52,059 bases of DNA from Candidatus Brevefilum sp. (GCA_029210815.1 JARGGB010000011.1:1-52059); one strand, 5' to 3'. Numbered from the stretch's first letter, positions 1 to 9,052 are shown. Numbers and translations: made by a program. Notes: a model not told the origin generated them from the letters alone.

Positions 1-843
1 CCACTCAGACACAAGAAAGGGGCCGTAACCGATTGGCGTCGTGGTGACCCTTTCATCTTGCAGCAGGCTTTCCCAATTCATACCATCCTGGTAAAGGTGT
101 GAAGGCAGCGGTTTCCAGAAAAATCGTGCCAGGTCGGCATTGGAAAATCCGGGTAAACCGATCCACTGCAAGGTGTTCTGGTCAACAGCCGTGTATGATT
201 GCGTCCGGTCATAGGCCCACTTTAATTCAAGATCTGCTGCATCCCGGGCGATATCAAAGCTAAAAACCGAATCCCCTGACTGCACGGTCGAGCCGTCAGA
301 CCAGGTGAGGTCATCTCTCAATCGGTAATTAACCACCATCTGGTCCATTTCGAGCAAGGTTTCCCCATCCCACACTGTAACACAGTCTCCACTGCGACAT
401 CCGGCAGGGCGAACCACGAGCCCGGCTTTGAGGACCGCCAATTGCCCGGTTGCATCCACGACAGGCTGACCAGCCTGTACGCTCACCGGCACCAGAGCCA
501 GGTCGCCATTTGTCAGGTCTGGAACGCTTTCTAATATTACAGGGGCTTTTTCGCCCTCACCCTCAATAAAAGGTGCTTCATAAATCAAGCTGAGAATATT
601 GGCTTTGCCCCCCAATCCTTCAGCATGGTAAGGCAAGAGGTTTTTCGGGAGTGCCGTCGTACAGATTGTCAGGGATTTCAGCGGTGCTGCTGTTGGCGTG
701 GGCTCCGGCAAATTTGTGGGCACAGGCGTGGAAGGCGGCAGGGTTGGACCAGACGTCGGGGTTCCTGTTGACGGCTGGCAGGCTGTAATAATCAACAACA
801 CGGATAATAATAAGATCGATAAAAAAATTTTTGTTTTTTTCAT
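1..843 (-). CDS. ABC transporter substrate-binding lipoprotein, peptide/oligopeptide type (SBP_bac_5), 3' part beyond window
   Basis: The first 281 codons of a lipoprotein are present and the reading frame runs off the window edge. Residues 1-23 form a signal peptide ending in the lipobox ITAC, followed by a Thr/Pro-rich linker (about 25-50). The mature part carries features of the peptide/nickel-binding SBP family 5: an early segment 'PYHAEGLGGKANILSLIYE', then 'YRLRDDLTWSDGSTVQSGDSVFSFD', which is the usual 'W.DG.pvtA.DV.fs' region. It would capture peptides or another oligomeric solute outside the membrane for an ABC importer. No permease or ATPase is visible here. It follows rsgA on the same strand by 24 bp, so it may be the last visible gene of a maf-pbp-pbp-rsgA-SBP run. 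The fold family is secure; the substrate is not known. Confidence 0.85.
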   Translation of the reverse strand, partial: MKKTKIFLSILLLSVLLIITACQPSTGTPTSGPTLPPSTPVPTNLPEPTPTAAPLKSLTICTTALPKNLLPYHAEGLGGKANILSLIYEAPFIEGEGEKAPVILESVPDLTNGDLALVPVSVQAGQPVVDATGQLAVLKAGLVVRPAGCRSGDCVTVWDGETLLEMDQMVVNYRLRDDLTWSDGSTVQSGDSVFSFDIARDAADLELKWAYDRTQSYTAVDQNTLQWIGLPGFSNADLARFFWKPLPSHLYQDGMNWESLLQDERVTTTPIGYGPFLVSEW

Positions 844-867
844 AGGCTTGTTGATAAAAAATGCTAT

Positions 868-1797
868 TTAATCTTCAAGGTAATCTTCTGAGTCGTCTTC
901 AAAACGGAGACGCAGGTACGAGTTATAACGTTCAGGCGCAATCTCTCCCCTTGAGACCGCCTCTCGCACTGCACAACCCGGCTCATGGGTGTGTGTACAA
1001 TCGCTAAATTTACAATCAGAAACCAGCGCTCGCATTTCAATAAAATAGGCGTCCAGTTCTTCAGGCTCGGTATCCCATAATGCCAGGGTGCGGATGCCGG
1101 GCGTATCCGCCACATAGCCCCCCACATCCAGCGGGAAAAGCTCACGCACCTGGGTCGTATGCTTACCCTTTGAAGTCGCTTCGCTGACCGTCCGCACATG
1201 CAATCCCAAACCTGGTTGAATCGCGTTCAAAAGGCTGGATTTCCCCACACCAGAAGGACCAGCAAAAGCAGAAATCTTCTCCTGTAAGTGATCTCGCAGA
1301 TCATCCACACCTTCCCCTGTATGGGCAGAAGAATAAATTACTGAATACCCCAGATCCTCATACATTCCAAATAAAGCTTTGGCTTGTTCTTTTGTGACCA
1401 AATCAATTTTGTTCGCAACAATTAATGCGTCGATATTCTGCTTTTCTGCAATCACCAAAAAGCGGTCCAGCATTCGCAAACTCGGTTCAGGACGTGCGCA
1501 GGCAAAAACAGCCACGATTTGATTGGGGTTAGCAAGGATAATTTGGCGAAATTCTCTTTTGATACCTGAGCGCACGCGAGAAAAAACGCTCTTCCGCTCA
1601 TGTACTTTCTCAATCGTGCCGGTGCTATCCTGGTTCGGCGTGATGGTGACACGATCACCCACTGCCACAATGTCGCCTTCAACGGCTTCCTGCTTTAAAC
1701 GCCCACGAAGCCGGCAGAAGTACTCCCCAGCGTCTGTTTCTACTGTAAGAAAGCCTGACTGTGCTCGAATGACCAGACCATCCAGCGTTTCACTCAA
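868..1797 (-). CDS. rsgA: Ribosome small-subunit-dependent GTPase A (RsgA/YjeQ)
   Basis: A 309-residue circularly permuted GTPase that acts in late 30S maturation. An N-terminal OB-like domain (about 1-75) precedes the GTPase, whose motifs occur in the permuted order G4-G1-G3 diagnostic of the family: NKID (129-132), Walker A GPSGVGKS (180-187), DTPG (231-234). A C-terminal zinc-binding segment follows with C262, C267, H269/H271 and C275. Length is normal. The start appears to be TTG: AGGAG lies 7 nt upstream, overlapping the end of the upstream PBP gene, and no ATG fits. It sits 12 bp after the PBP stop, so it is probably cotranscribed with the two PBP genes. Identification is firm. Confidence 0.95.
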   Translation of the reverse strand: MSETLDGLVIRAQSGFLTVETDAGEYFCRLRGRLKQEAVEGDIVAVGDRVTITPNQDSTGTIEKVHERKSVFSRVRSGIKREFRQIILANPNQIVAVFACARPEPSLRMLDRFLVIAEKQNIDALIVANKIDLVTKEQAKALFGMYEDLGYSVIYSSAHTGEGVDDLRDHLQEKISAFAGPSGVGKSSLLNAIQPGLGLHVRTVSEATSKGKHTTQVRELFPLDVGGYVADTPGIRTLALWDTEPEELDAYFIEMRALVSDCKFSDCTHTHEPGCAVREAVSRGEIAPERYNSYLRLRFEDDSEDYLED

Positions 1798-1809
1798 TGA
1801 ATATCACTC

Positions 1810-4083
1810 CTAAGGCTCTTGTGTTGCTTCTTCATCTGCAACGGGTGTCTCGGTGAAAATTGGTGTGTTGGTGGGGATGGGTGTATTCGATGGGATGGGC
1901 GTTGGGGACGCGACCACGTAAGGATAAGCCTCCCAGGGCAAAGTGTATCCCGGGTTGGTGTAATTTGAAAAATATAAAGAAACAGCTCGCCTGAAAACGG
2001 GTGCTGCCATCTCAGACCCCTCACCAGCATTTTCAAGGATGACAGCCACGGCAATATCCGGGCGATCCTCATTCCCAACGCCAGTAAAACCGGCAAACCA
2101 TGCATGGGAATCCCCAAATGGGTTTTGTGCTGTCCCGGTCTTGCCAAATACGGGGTAAGGCATGGTACCTAATTCAAGGTGAGCAGTGCCGCGTCCGTTT
2201 TCAATAACGCTTTCCATCGCATCTCGAATAATGGCAAGGTTCTCTTCTGAAACTGGCAAGCTTCCAATTACCTCAGGCTCAAAAGTGTATGTCGGCGTCC
2301 CATTTTCTGGCCCAATCTGTTCAACCAGCGCGGGCCGATAACGCGTGCCGCCATTCCCAACAGCAGCGACAAAACTGGCAACCTGCAGCGGCGTTACAGT
2401 CATGTCCCCCTGACCGATGGCTAACTGGGTGTTTTGATCACACAGGGTAATGCTTTCAGGAATATTGCCAGGCTGCTCTGATATTTCAATGCCGGTTTCC
2501 TGTCCCAAACCAAAATCTCTGGCTAAGTCAGCGATTGCATTTGGATAGCCTGCGTTAAAAAGCCCTTCACCAATTGTGTAAAACCATGGGTTACAAGAGC
2601 GCATCAAGCCCTCGGGCAGGGTCAATTGTCTGCTCGGGGGTTTGTCTTTTTCATAGGTCCAGTCAAAGAGCTCAATACCGCCGCATACGATGACCGAGTG
2701 GTCACAATACAACTCAGATTCCTTGGTGTACACGCCTGTTTCCAAAGCGGCAGCCATAGTGATAATTTTAAAAACAGAACCCAGCGGGTATTGACCGTTT
2801 GTCGCCCTATTGAACACAGGATCATCAGGTTCAAAATAGGGATTATCCGCATAAACAAAGTTCTGGTTGTTGATATCGAATAAGTTTGGGTCAAACTGCG
2901 GGTTTGAAACCATGGCAATCACCCTGCCAGTGTCAATTTCCATCACGACAATGGCGCCGCGATAGTCACCAAGGGATTGCTGAAGCAAGTATTGCAATCT
3001 CGGTTCAATGGTGGTCGTCAGGGATTGCGCTGCCGATGTCCCCTTTTCAGCCAACTTACTGAGGATCTGGCCGTTAGCATCCTTCACATACAACGAAGCG
3101 CCCCGCTCACCAGACAATTCATCTTCAAAGCTGTATTCCAGGCCTGTACTGCCAAACCGTTCATTGGGTGCATACCCCAAACGAGAGTAGCGGTCCAGTT
3201 CCGCTTCAGAAATATATGTCAGGTGCCCAACAGCCTGGGGAGCAATGCCGCCGTCATAATAGAAGCGCGAGGAATAATAATTCAAATAAACACCGCTCAG
3301 CATGCTCAAAGCACTCATGTTCCTGTCAACTTCAGATTGGGCTGCTTCACCGAGAGCCACGTAATCACCCTCAAATGCTTCTTCAGCCATTTCCCTGACT
3401 TCATCGACCTGGTAAATAGTTAAATCCGCCATGGTTCTGTAAAACAAACCCATTAAGTCTTCATCCAGGTAACCAGGGATAAAGCCAATCGCAACCGCTT
3501 CCTCTTGGGCTGCGATAGGGGAGCCATCACTTGCGTAGATATTCCCGCGAGGTGTCGTTTGGCGCACAATTTCAAGGCTGTTGCCGCCCTGCAATTCAGG
3601 CAAGATCAAGCCGGCATTCCAGACAAGGCGCCACTCACCTGCCTCCCTTATTAAAGGAAAGGTCAGGTCTCGAGTAAATGTGCCGAATAAATTGGTGTTG
3701 TAATCAAGCTTGACGTTTGCAGAGGCTGAATTCGGATTGGTGACAGAAGAGAGAATGTCATATTGAATGCCATCTTCAAAAGCCAGGGTCATTGTGACCG
3801 CTGTGTCATTGAATTTCTCTGAAAATTCCTCAATCGAAACCTGGTTTTGCGACTCCACCGACAGCATACTGTACATGCTTGCATAATCCTCAGCTATCCA
3901 GGCGTCCATATAAGCGCTGACAGCGCCATCCACATCAGGCGCACGGGTAACATACACCTGGGGGGCAGGCAATGTCGCTGTTGCTGTTGCACCTTGCTCC
4001 GGCTCACCCGTCGATGAATTTACCGAGCAAGCTGCCGTTGCCAGCAATATAAGCAGCATTATCACGGAATACAATTTTTTCAT
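1810..4083 (-). CDS. Class B penicillin-binding protein (transpeptidase) with MecA-like NTF2 domain, copy A
   Basis: A 757-residue peptidoglycan D,D-transpeptidase. A lipoprotein-like or membrane-anchoring N terminus (LLATAACS, Cys19) and a Thr/Pro linker are followed by an NTF2-like MecA_N domain (about 50-165), a dimerisation domain (about 170-350) and the transpeptidase domain (about 360-690). The active-site motifs are intact: SVFK (Ser436-Lys439), SCN (496-498) and KTG (648-650). Two cysteines seven residues apart (460 and 467) are also present in the neighbouring paralogue and could form a disulfide. The C terminus ends in a Pro/Thr repeat tail. A -10-like TATAAT at 4144-4149 (minus strand), with a weak TTCCAC 18 bp upstream, lies in the gap after the upstream paralogue, so this gene may have its own promoter. 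It would cross-link cell-wall stem peptides outside the membrane. Confidence 0.9.
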   Translation of the reverse strand: MKKLYSVIMLLILLATAACSVNSSTGEPEQGATATATLPAPQVYVTRAPDVDGAVSAYMDAWIAEDYASMYSMLSVESQNQVSIEEFSEKFNDTAVTMTLAFEDGIQYDILSSVTNPNSASANVKLDYNTNLFGTFTRDLTFPLIREAGEWRLVWNAGLILPELQGGNSLEIVRQTTPRGNIYASDGSPIAAQEEAVAIGFIPGYLDEDLMGLFYRTMADLTIYQVDEVREMAEEAFEGDYVALGEAAQSEVDRNMSALSMLSGVYLNYYSSRFYYDGGIAPQAVGHLTYISEAELDRYSRLGYAPNERFGSTGLEYSFEDELSGERGASLYVKDANGQILSKLAEKGTSAAQSLTTTIEPRLQYLLQQSLGDYRGAIVVMEIDTGRVIAMVSNPQFDPNLFDINNQNFVYADNPYFEPDDPVFNRATNGQYPLGSVFKIITMAAALETGVYTKESELYCDHSVIVCGGIELFDWTYEKDKPPSRQLTLPEGLMRSCNPWFYTIGEGLFNAGYPNAIADLARDFGLGQETGIEISEQPGNIPESITLCDQNTQLAIGQGDMTVTPLQVASFVAAVGNGGTRYRPALVEQIGPENGTPTYTFEPEVIGSLPVSEENLAIIRDAMESVIENGRGTAHLELGTMPYPVFGKTGTAQNPFGDSHAWFAGFTGVGNEDRPDIAVAVILENAGEGSEMAAPVFRRAVSLYFSNYTNPGYTLPWEAYPYVVASPTPIPSNTPIPTNTPIFTETPVADEEATQEP

Positions 4084-4154
4084 CAGTTATTAACTCCAAA
4101 AATGCAAAAAGTGATTTGCATCTTTTTTGAACGCTATCGCTTGATTATACTGTG

Positions 4155-6356
4155 TCAGTCGTCGCTTGTGGAAGTGCCAGTAGGCGTGGGCGCCATAGGG
4201 AGATAGGGTTCTTCTTCCCAGGGCATTAAGCCGGATGGATCTGTGTAGTCAGAAAAATAAAGGGAAACCGCCCTTCGAAATACCGGTGCAGCAACAGCGG
4301 AGCCTTCCCCGCCGTTCTCAATGAGCACGGCGATGGCGATGTCGGGACGTTCGGGGTCGTTTTGTCTTGTGAAGCCGGCGAACCAGGCATGAGCATCACC
4401 GGTTGGTGTTTGTGCTGTGCCCGTCTTGCCCGATACGGGAACATCCAAACCCCGCATCGCCCAATAACCAGTGCCCCGTTCATCTTCGATTACCAGGCGC
4501 AAACCCTCCAAAACAAGTGACCTTGTTTCCTCAGAAATAGGAAGTTCACCCAGGATTTCTGGTTCAAAGCGGATTGTTTCTTCACCAGAAGGTTTTTCGA
4601 TGCTGTTGACAAGGGTCGGTCTGTACAGAGTACCGCCATTGGCAAGAGCGCTTACAAAGCTTGCAACTTGCAATGGAGTCACAAGAATCTCTCCCTGCCC
4701 AATTGCCATTTGTGCGCTGTTAACACAGGTCCCGGCTGTCTCAGGGATATTTCCTGGTTCCTCAGAGATTTCGATACCGGTCTCTTTGCCAAGGCCAAAG
4801 CCAAATGCCATTTGTGACAATGTATCTTCGTAACCTTCCTGGTACAAGCCTTGCCCGATGCGGTAAAACCAGGGATTGCAAGAGCGCATCAGCCCTTCAA
4901 CCAGGGTTAGCTCACCGCTGGCACCAGTCCCATAAGCGTAGGTCCAATCATAGAGTGTCACGCTGTCACACACCCACATCGACTGCCCACAGAAAAAGCT
5001 TGAATACTGGCTGAATAAATTCTTCTCCAATGCAGCCGACATTGAGATCATTTTGAAAACAGAGCCTAATGGATACTGCCCCTGTGTCGCCCGGTTGAAA
5101 AGGGGTTGATCTGGATCCGTAAAATAGGATTGCAACAGACCGCCCTCAGTTTCTGATTTATCAAAGGCATTGGGGTCAAAACCCGGGTTGGAGACCATTG
5201 CCAAAACCCGCCCAGTGTTGATTTCCATCACAACAACAGCCGCTCGAAGGTCACCCAATGACTCTTGCAGCCGCAATTGCAGTTGTTTGTCGATGGTTGT
5301 TGTGATGGACTGCCCGGATTCTGGCTGGCTGGCGGCAAATAAGGACAGGATTTTGCCGTCAGAATCCACCAGGTAAAGAGAACCGCCGTGCACCCCTGAG
5401 AGCTTTGCTTCATAGACAGCTTCAAGGCCAGTGGCACCAATACGCTCATCCTGTCGGTAACCCAGTCGTAAATAAGCCTCCAATTCTTCTTCCGGGATAT
5501 ACAGCCTGTAGCCCAAAACATGCGGTGCGACGCCGCCGTCCACATAATACCGCTCGCGGAACTCATCAATGCGCACCCCACTCAAGCCTCGTAAAGATTC
5601 AATGTATGGCGCTGCCTCCCCCCGAGAGAGGGAAATGATCGGCAGGTACCAGTCATCCGGTGTTGAGTCAACCAGAACAGCCAGTTCCTCAGCGTCATAT
5701 TTACTGAATTCTGCCAGTGTTTCATAAAGCAACGCTGCCTGCTGCGGCAAGATTTCTCCAGGTACCAGCCCAATTGCGAGTGCATCTTCATAGGCAGCCA
5801 TGGGAGCACCCTGACGATCAAAAATTTGACCTCTCGAAGGCGTCTGATGAACAAATTGAAGGTTTCTGCCATCCTCTAATTCGGGCAAAATCAAAGTGCG
5901 GGACCATTGTATTTGCCAGGTATTGTTTTCAAAGGTGAGCGGCATGACCATTTCCCTTGAATGCACCCCAAAAACCCGGGTGTTGTAATCCACACGATAG
6001 GCAACTTCTGCCTGGTGTGTCTTTGCCATTGTGGATAAGACTTGAAAATCAATAAAATCCAGGGTTAAACGGTTTGCCGTATCCTCATAATTATTCTGAA
6101 AATCAATCTCCGTGATCGCATCCTTGCTGAGGGTGGATAACATGCGGTACATGGCAGCATAATCTTCAGCCTTCCAAGCCTCTAGGAAGCGTTCAGCCGC
6201 AGACTGGGCTGACGCAGCCGTAGAAATATCAGGATTTTCGTAAGCCGATACCGATGGGTCCACCGTTGAGTTTCTGGGGGTGCACGCAATTATCAATCCC
6301 AGAATTAAAAGGCTGATGATCCCTTTTTGAATTTTAGCAAGCAGGAAGCGTTTCAT
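4155..6356 (-). CDS. Class B penicillin-binding protein (transpeptidase) with MecA-like NTF2 domain, copy B
   Basis: A 733-residue paralogue of the next gene, with the same layout: signal/lipobox-like LGLIIAC (Cys25), NTF2-like MecA_N domain (about 50-160), dimerisation domain (about 165-345) and transpeptidase domain. Catalytic motifs are SVFK (Ser432-Lys435), SCN (492-494) and KTG (644-646). The Cys pair at 456/463 matches copy A. The C-terminal tail is much shorter than in copy A. It lies 9 bp after maf and 71 bp before copy A, so the pair is a tandem duplication on one strand. Family members of this shape include low-affinity, beta-lactam-tolerant PBPs; whether either copy is such an enzyme cannot be told from sequence. 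Confidence 0.9.
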   Translation of the reverse strand: MKRFLLAKIQKGIISLLILGLIIACTPRNSTVDPSVSAYENPDISTAASAQSAAERFLEAWKAEDYAAMYRMLSTLSKDAITEIDFQNNYEDTANRLTLDFIDFQVLSTMAKTHQAEVAYRVDYNTRVFGVHSREMVMPLTFENNTWQIQWSRTLILPELEDGRNLQFVHQTPSRGQIFDRQGAPMAAYEDALAIGLVPGEILPQQAALLYETLAEFSKYDAEELAVLVDSTPDDWYLPIISLSRGEAAPYIESLRGLSGVRIDEFRERYYVDGGVAPHVLGYRLYIPEEELEAYLRLGYRQDERIGATGLEAVYEAKLSGVHGGSLYLVDSDGKILSLFAASQPESGQSITTTIDKQLQLRLQESLGDLRAAVVVMEINTGRVLAMVSNPGFDPNAFDKSETEGGLLQSYFTDPDQPLFNRATQGQYPLGSVFKMISMSAALEKNLFSQYSSFFCGQSMWVCDSVTLYDWTYAYGTGASGELTLVEGLMRSCNPWFYRIGQGLYQEGYEDTLSQMAFGFGLGKETGIEISEEPGNIPETAGTCVNSAQMAIGQGEILVTPLQVASFVSALANGGTLYRPTLVNSIEKPSGEETIRFEPEILGELPISEETRSLVLEGLRLVIEDERGTGYWAMRGLDVPVSGKTGTAQTPTGDAHAWFAGFTRQNDPERPDIAIAVLIENGGEGSAVAAPVFRRAVSLYFSDYTDPSGLMPWEEEPYLPMAPTPTGTSTSDD

Positions 6357-6365
6357 GGAATCTGC

Positions 6366-7013
6366 CTAACTTCTGGCTAGAATATTCTCAAAAACAGGAC
6401 AGGCATAGTCCAGCGTATCCTGGCACCGCAGGGGGATATCCGCCGGAATTTCAAGGTTAAATTTTCTCAAACCAAGAACCAGGTGACAGAGCGGAAGCCC
6501 CATCACCGAGGCATAACAGCCTGAAAGCGAATCAACCGGATGAAAACCAGGATGTTGGATGGCATATGCCCCAGCCTTGTCCATCGGATCCTTTGTGGCA
6601 ATATAGTCGCTAATTTCCTGATCGGAATAGTCCCGCATGGGTACATCCGTCCTGCAGACATCATCGTAAGTTTGTCCGGTGGCGGTCTGGATCAGGGCAA
6701 TACCGGTGTACACCTGATGAGAACGACCGCGCAATTGTTCAAGCATCGCTTGTGCTTCCACTTCATCACCTGGCTTACCCAAAAGCTGATCCTGGTCCAC
6801 CACAATCGTATCAGCCGCAATGATCAATCCCTCATATTGGGCGGCAACAACATCAGCCTTACATCGCGCCAGCCGTTCCACATACTCCCTGGGCGGTTCG
6901 CCCAGCAATTGCGCCTCATCAATATCCGCTGGTTTGACCTCAAAAGGCAAATCAAACAACGAAAAGAGCGTTCTTCTGCGGGGTGAATTTGAAGCTAAAA
7001 TTATTGTGTCCAT
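6366..7013 (-). CDS. maf: Maf family nucleoside triphosphate pyrophosphatase
   Basis: Maf enzymes hydrolyse dTTP/UTP or modified nucleotides to the monophosphate in the cytoplasm. The 215-residue product begins with the hallmark LASNSPRRRTLF (residues 6-17) and contains AADTIVV and LGKP, then the YTG and KAGAYAIQ segments. The reading frame is open 60 nt further upstream, but ATG 7013 is chosen because the Maf fold starts right there and a TAGAAT hexamer lies 7 nt upstream, which would give a leaderless transcript. The C terminus extends past the usual end with RCQDTLDYAC, two cysteines not needed by the Maf fold. The PBP gene follows after 9 bp. Confidence 0.93.
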   Translation of the reverse strand: MDTIILASNSPRRRTLFSLFDLPFEVKPADIDEAQLLGEPPREYVERLARCKADVVAAQYEGLIIAADTIVVDQDQLLGKPGDEVEAQAMLEQLRGRSHQVYTGIALIQTATGQTYDDVCRTDVPMRDYSDQEISDYIATKDPMDKAGAYAIQHPGFHPVDSLSGCYASVMGLPLCHLVLGLRKFNLEIPADIPLRCQDTLDYACPVFENILARS

Positions 7014-7020
7014 CGTTGGA

Positions 7021-7026
7021 ATTCTA
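7021..7026 (-). promoter_or_regulatory. -10 element of maf, leaderless configuration
   Basis: On the minus strand the hexamer TAGAAT is followed by 7 nt and then the ATG of maf, with no Shine-Dalgarno sequence between. Transcription would start at or next to the start codon. The -35 is weak (TTTATT with an 18 bp spacer). Confidence 0.45.
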
Positions 7027-7123
7027 ACACAACACGCGAATTTTAATAAATAGCGTACTGAGATGCACGCCAAGCTAACAAAGATATTATGTCCACAACA
7101 GACATCGTATGTAAGGCGGGTTT

Positions 7124-7255
7124 TGGAGTGAGGGCTTCAGCCCGATTGAAAAGTTGGTATAAGAATAATTCTCTAACCAAGAAGTATTAATTTTTTTGTT
7201 GGTTGAATATAGTGCATTTTCGAAGTAATAATGTCGGCCTGAAGGCCTCACTCCA
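7124..7255. repeat. MITE/REP-like element bounded by 22-bp inverted repeats
   Basis: Two 22-nt arms at 7124-7145 and 7234-7255 are inverted copies of each other with two differences. Each arm also holds its own small palindrome (GGGCTTCAGCCC left, GGCCTGAAGGCC right), and the two differences are complementary changes that preserve these inner hairpins. The 88-nt interior is AT-rich and non-coding. It fills most of the 319-bp gap between maf and the RNase Z gene; the rest shows nothing else. A half copy of the same pattern occurs near 11899. Confidence 0.7.
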
Positions 7256-7332
7256 GGAAAGTAAAAAGATAATTCCCCTTACTTTCTTTAAGTATTTATC
7301 AAATTGAGTTTTTCGCAATGAGAGGTAAAAAT

Positions 7333-8256
7333 CTAATCGTTTTCTCGCATAATTTTAAAATGATCAAAATCCCTGGCAACATTTACGGCGGGGAAGATTT
7401 CCTGCGCTTCGTCCAGCACATCCCTTTCGCGATAGCGGCGAGATAGATGGGTTAAATAAAGCTGACCCACCCCGGCTTCCTTTGCCAAATTTGCCGCCTG
7501 CGCAGCAGTTAAATGGTCAAATCGTTGCGCGAGGTCCTCTTCAGCCCGGGTGTAGGTTGATTCAATGACCAGAGCATCAGCATCACGAATATTATCCACC
7601 AATTTATCAGGCCGACCTGTATCTCCGACAACAACCAGGGAAGTCCCTTTTCGTGATTCTCCCAAGACCTGGTCAGGGTGGATAGACCTTCCATCCGGCA
7701 GGGTAACCGTTTTTCCGTTGACCAGGTCACGCCGCCATGGGCCCGGTGGGATATTCAGCACTTCTGCTTTTTCAGGTAAAAAGGGTCTGCGGTTGCGTTC
7801 TTCAAACCTGTACCCAAGGGAGTGTGAGCCGCGGTGGTCAACCGGGAAAGCAGTGATCGTAAAACCTTCCGTTTCAAAAAAAGTGCCCGGTTCGATTTCA
7901 TGCAGAGTTACTGGTGGCTTCCCATAGTAACCGCGAAGAACCACACCAAAAATGAGGTCATGCACCCTGTCAAGGGTATGCTGGGTGCCGTAGATCTCAA
8001 TTTCATCCATCACTTCCCAGCGAAGAAATGTCGATACCAGCCCCCCCAAACCCAGGATGTGATCCAGGTGTCCATGGGTCAATAATATTTGATTGAGCCG
8101 TTTAAACCCAACACCAGCACGCAATATCTGCCGCTGGGTGCCCTCCCCACAATCAACCAGAAAGCGAAATTCTTCATGCTGAACCATTAACGATGATAAG
8201 CCGCGATGCACGGACGGTGCCGAGGCTGAAGTACCCAAAAATACAATTTCAAACAA
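7333..8256 (-). CDS. rnz: Ribonuclease Z (tRNA 3' endonuclease)
   Basis: tRNase Z cuts the 3' trailer from tRNA precursors. The 307-residue product has the complete metallo-beta-lactamase set of the family: FLGTSASAP at the N terminus, the metal motif HGHLDH (about 61-66) followed by ILGLGGL, then FPVDHRGSHSLGY, GDTGRPD, and a C-terminal LYLTHLSRRY with the last His ligand. The length matches the short bacterial tRNase Z form with exosite region. It begins 24 bp after the small membrane protein gene on the same strand. All tRNA genes in this window lack an encoded CCA end, so 3' trimming before CCA addition is required, consistent with this enzyme. Confidence 0.95.
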   Translation of the reverse strand: MFEIVFLGTSASAPSVHRGLSSLMVQHEEFRFLVDCGEGTQRQILRAGVGFKRLNQILLTHGHLDHILGLGGLVSTFLRWEVMDEIEIYGTQHTLDRVHDLIFGVVLRGYYGKPPVTLHEIEPGTFFETEGFTITAFPVDHRGSHSLGYRFEERNRRPFLPEKAEVLNIPPGPWRRDLVNGKTVTLPDGRSIHPDQVLGESRKGTSLVVVGDTGRPDKLVDNIRDADALVIESTYTRAEEDLAQRFDHLTAAQAANLAKEAGVGQLYLTHLSRRYRERDVLDEAQEIFPAVNVARDFDHFKIMREND

Positions 8257-8280
8257 TAGTGTCGCCTATTTCTTCAGTGA

Positions 8281-8481
8281 TTATTCTTTTCCAAAGCCGG
8301 CAATCAGGCGCATCAAGCCCAAAAGCCCCAAACCCACCTGGATGCCTTCCCCTGCGGTAAGCTGCGGGGTTTCGTTCTCTTCTTCAGCCCGACTAATTAA
8401 CAAATATGCGGAAATGGCCCCTACAAAAGCACCTATGATTGTGCCAAGAACCATTGTTTTTGTCTTTGACTTTTTATCCAT
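8281..8481 (-). CDS. Small single-pass membrane protein, unknown function
   Basis: A 66-residue protein with a basic N terminus (MDKKSKTK), one glycine-rich hydrophobic segment (about 9-31) and a second moderately hydrophobic stretch near the C terminus (about 47-62). The layout is like the small YtxH-type membrane proteins common in Gram-positive and Chloroflexi genomes, but there is no diagnostic motif. It lies between two other minus-strand genes and has an A-rich upstream region. Judged real because the frame fills the gap between neighbours and the composition is that of a membrane protein. No function is assigned. Confidence 0.6.
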   Translation of the reverse strand: MDKKSKTKTMVLGTIIGAFVGAISAYLLISRAEEENETPQLTAGEGIQVGLGLLGLMRLIAGFGKE

Positions 8482-8557
8482 TTTTAAATCCTTTATTTCT
8501 TGGTTTTGTTTTATGACAACAATACGTATTTATAACCCGAAGGTCAGAATATATCGA

Positions 8558-9016
8558 TTATTTTCGTTTCAGTCCCATCAATGCTGTGAAAAAGCCGTTC
8601 ACGCCTGCCCTAACAGACCTGGCAGAGACTATAGGGCTGACCATCTTTCTCGTCGCTAAATTGATCCGAGCTGTTATCAAACCTGCATATTGCTGTACCA
8701 GGTCTGTGTAAAATGGCAGGATGTTTAACAGCTTTGCCATCAGGAAGATCAAAGCAGCGAGCACCAATGTGCCGAAAAATGCAAACATGATGACCGGCAA
8801 TATTAACCAGATGTTCGAGATATCTGCCCATTGAGATACAGAAGCGCCTGAAAATGTGCCAGAAGCGGTCAGGATCACAAAAACACCAGCAGCAATGATC
8901 AACAAGAAACCGAAAATAATAGGGACCAGTATTTGCCAGGTTCTGTCTCTGTGGTGACGGTGTATGCTCGAACTTGTACGGCTTTTTTCTGTAGTTATCG
9001 AAATTTCTTCATTCAT
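8558..9016 (-). CDS. Putative membrane protein, two transmembrane segments, unknown function
   Basis: A 152-residue protein. A short charged N terminus is followed by two hydrophobic segments (about 27-50 and 62-90) and an amphipathic C-terminal region containing LLNILPFYTDLVQQYAGLITARINLATRKMVSPIVSAR-like helices, cut here for length. ATG 9016 is preferred over an upstream TTG because a promoter (TTGGTT, 17 bp, TAAAAT) ends 7 nt before it, which fits a leaderless mRNA. With the following 66-residue gene it may form a small membrane-protein pair. I do not recognise the family. Confidence 0.65.
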   Translation of the reverse strand: MNEEISITTEKSRTSSSIHRHHRDRTWQILVPIIFGFLLIIAAGVFVILTASGTFSGASVSQWADISNIWLILPVIMFAFFGTLVLAALIFLMAKLLNILPFYTDLVQQYAGLITARINLATRKMVSPIVSARSVRAGVNGFFTALMGLKRK

Positions 9017-9023
9017 AAGCTTT

Positions 9024-9052
9024 ATTTTAACATGAGTTGCGCTGTTAACCAA
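9024..9052 (-). promoter_or_regulatory. Sigma-A type promoter, leaderless configuration
   Basis: Read on the minus strand: -35 TTGGTT (9047-9052), 17-bp spacer, -10 TAAAAT (9024-9029), then 7 nt to ATG 9016. The spacing is ideal and no Shine-Dalgarno sequence is present. Confidence 0.55.
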
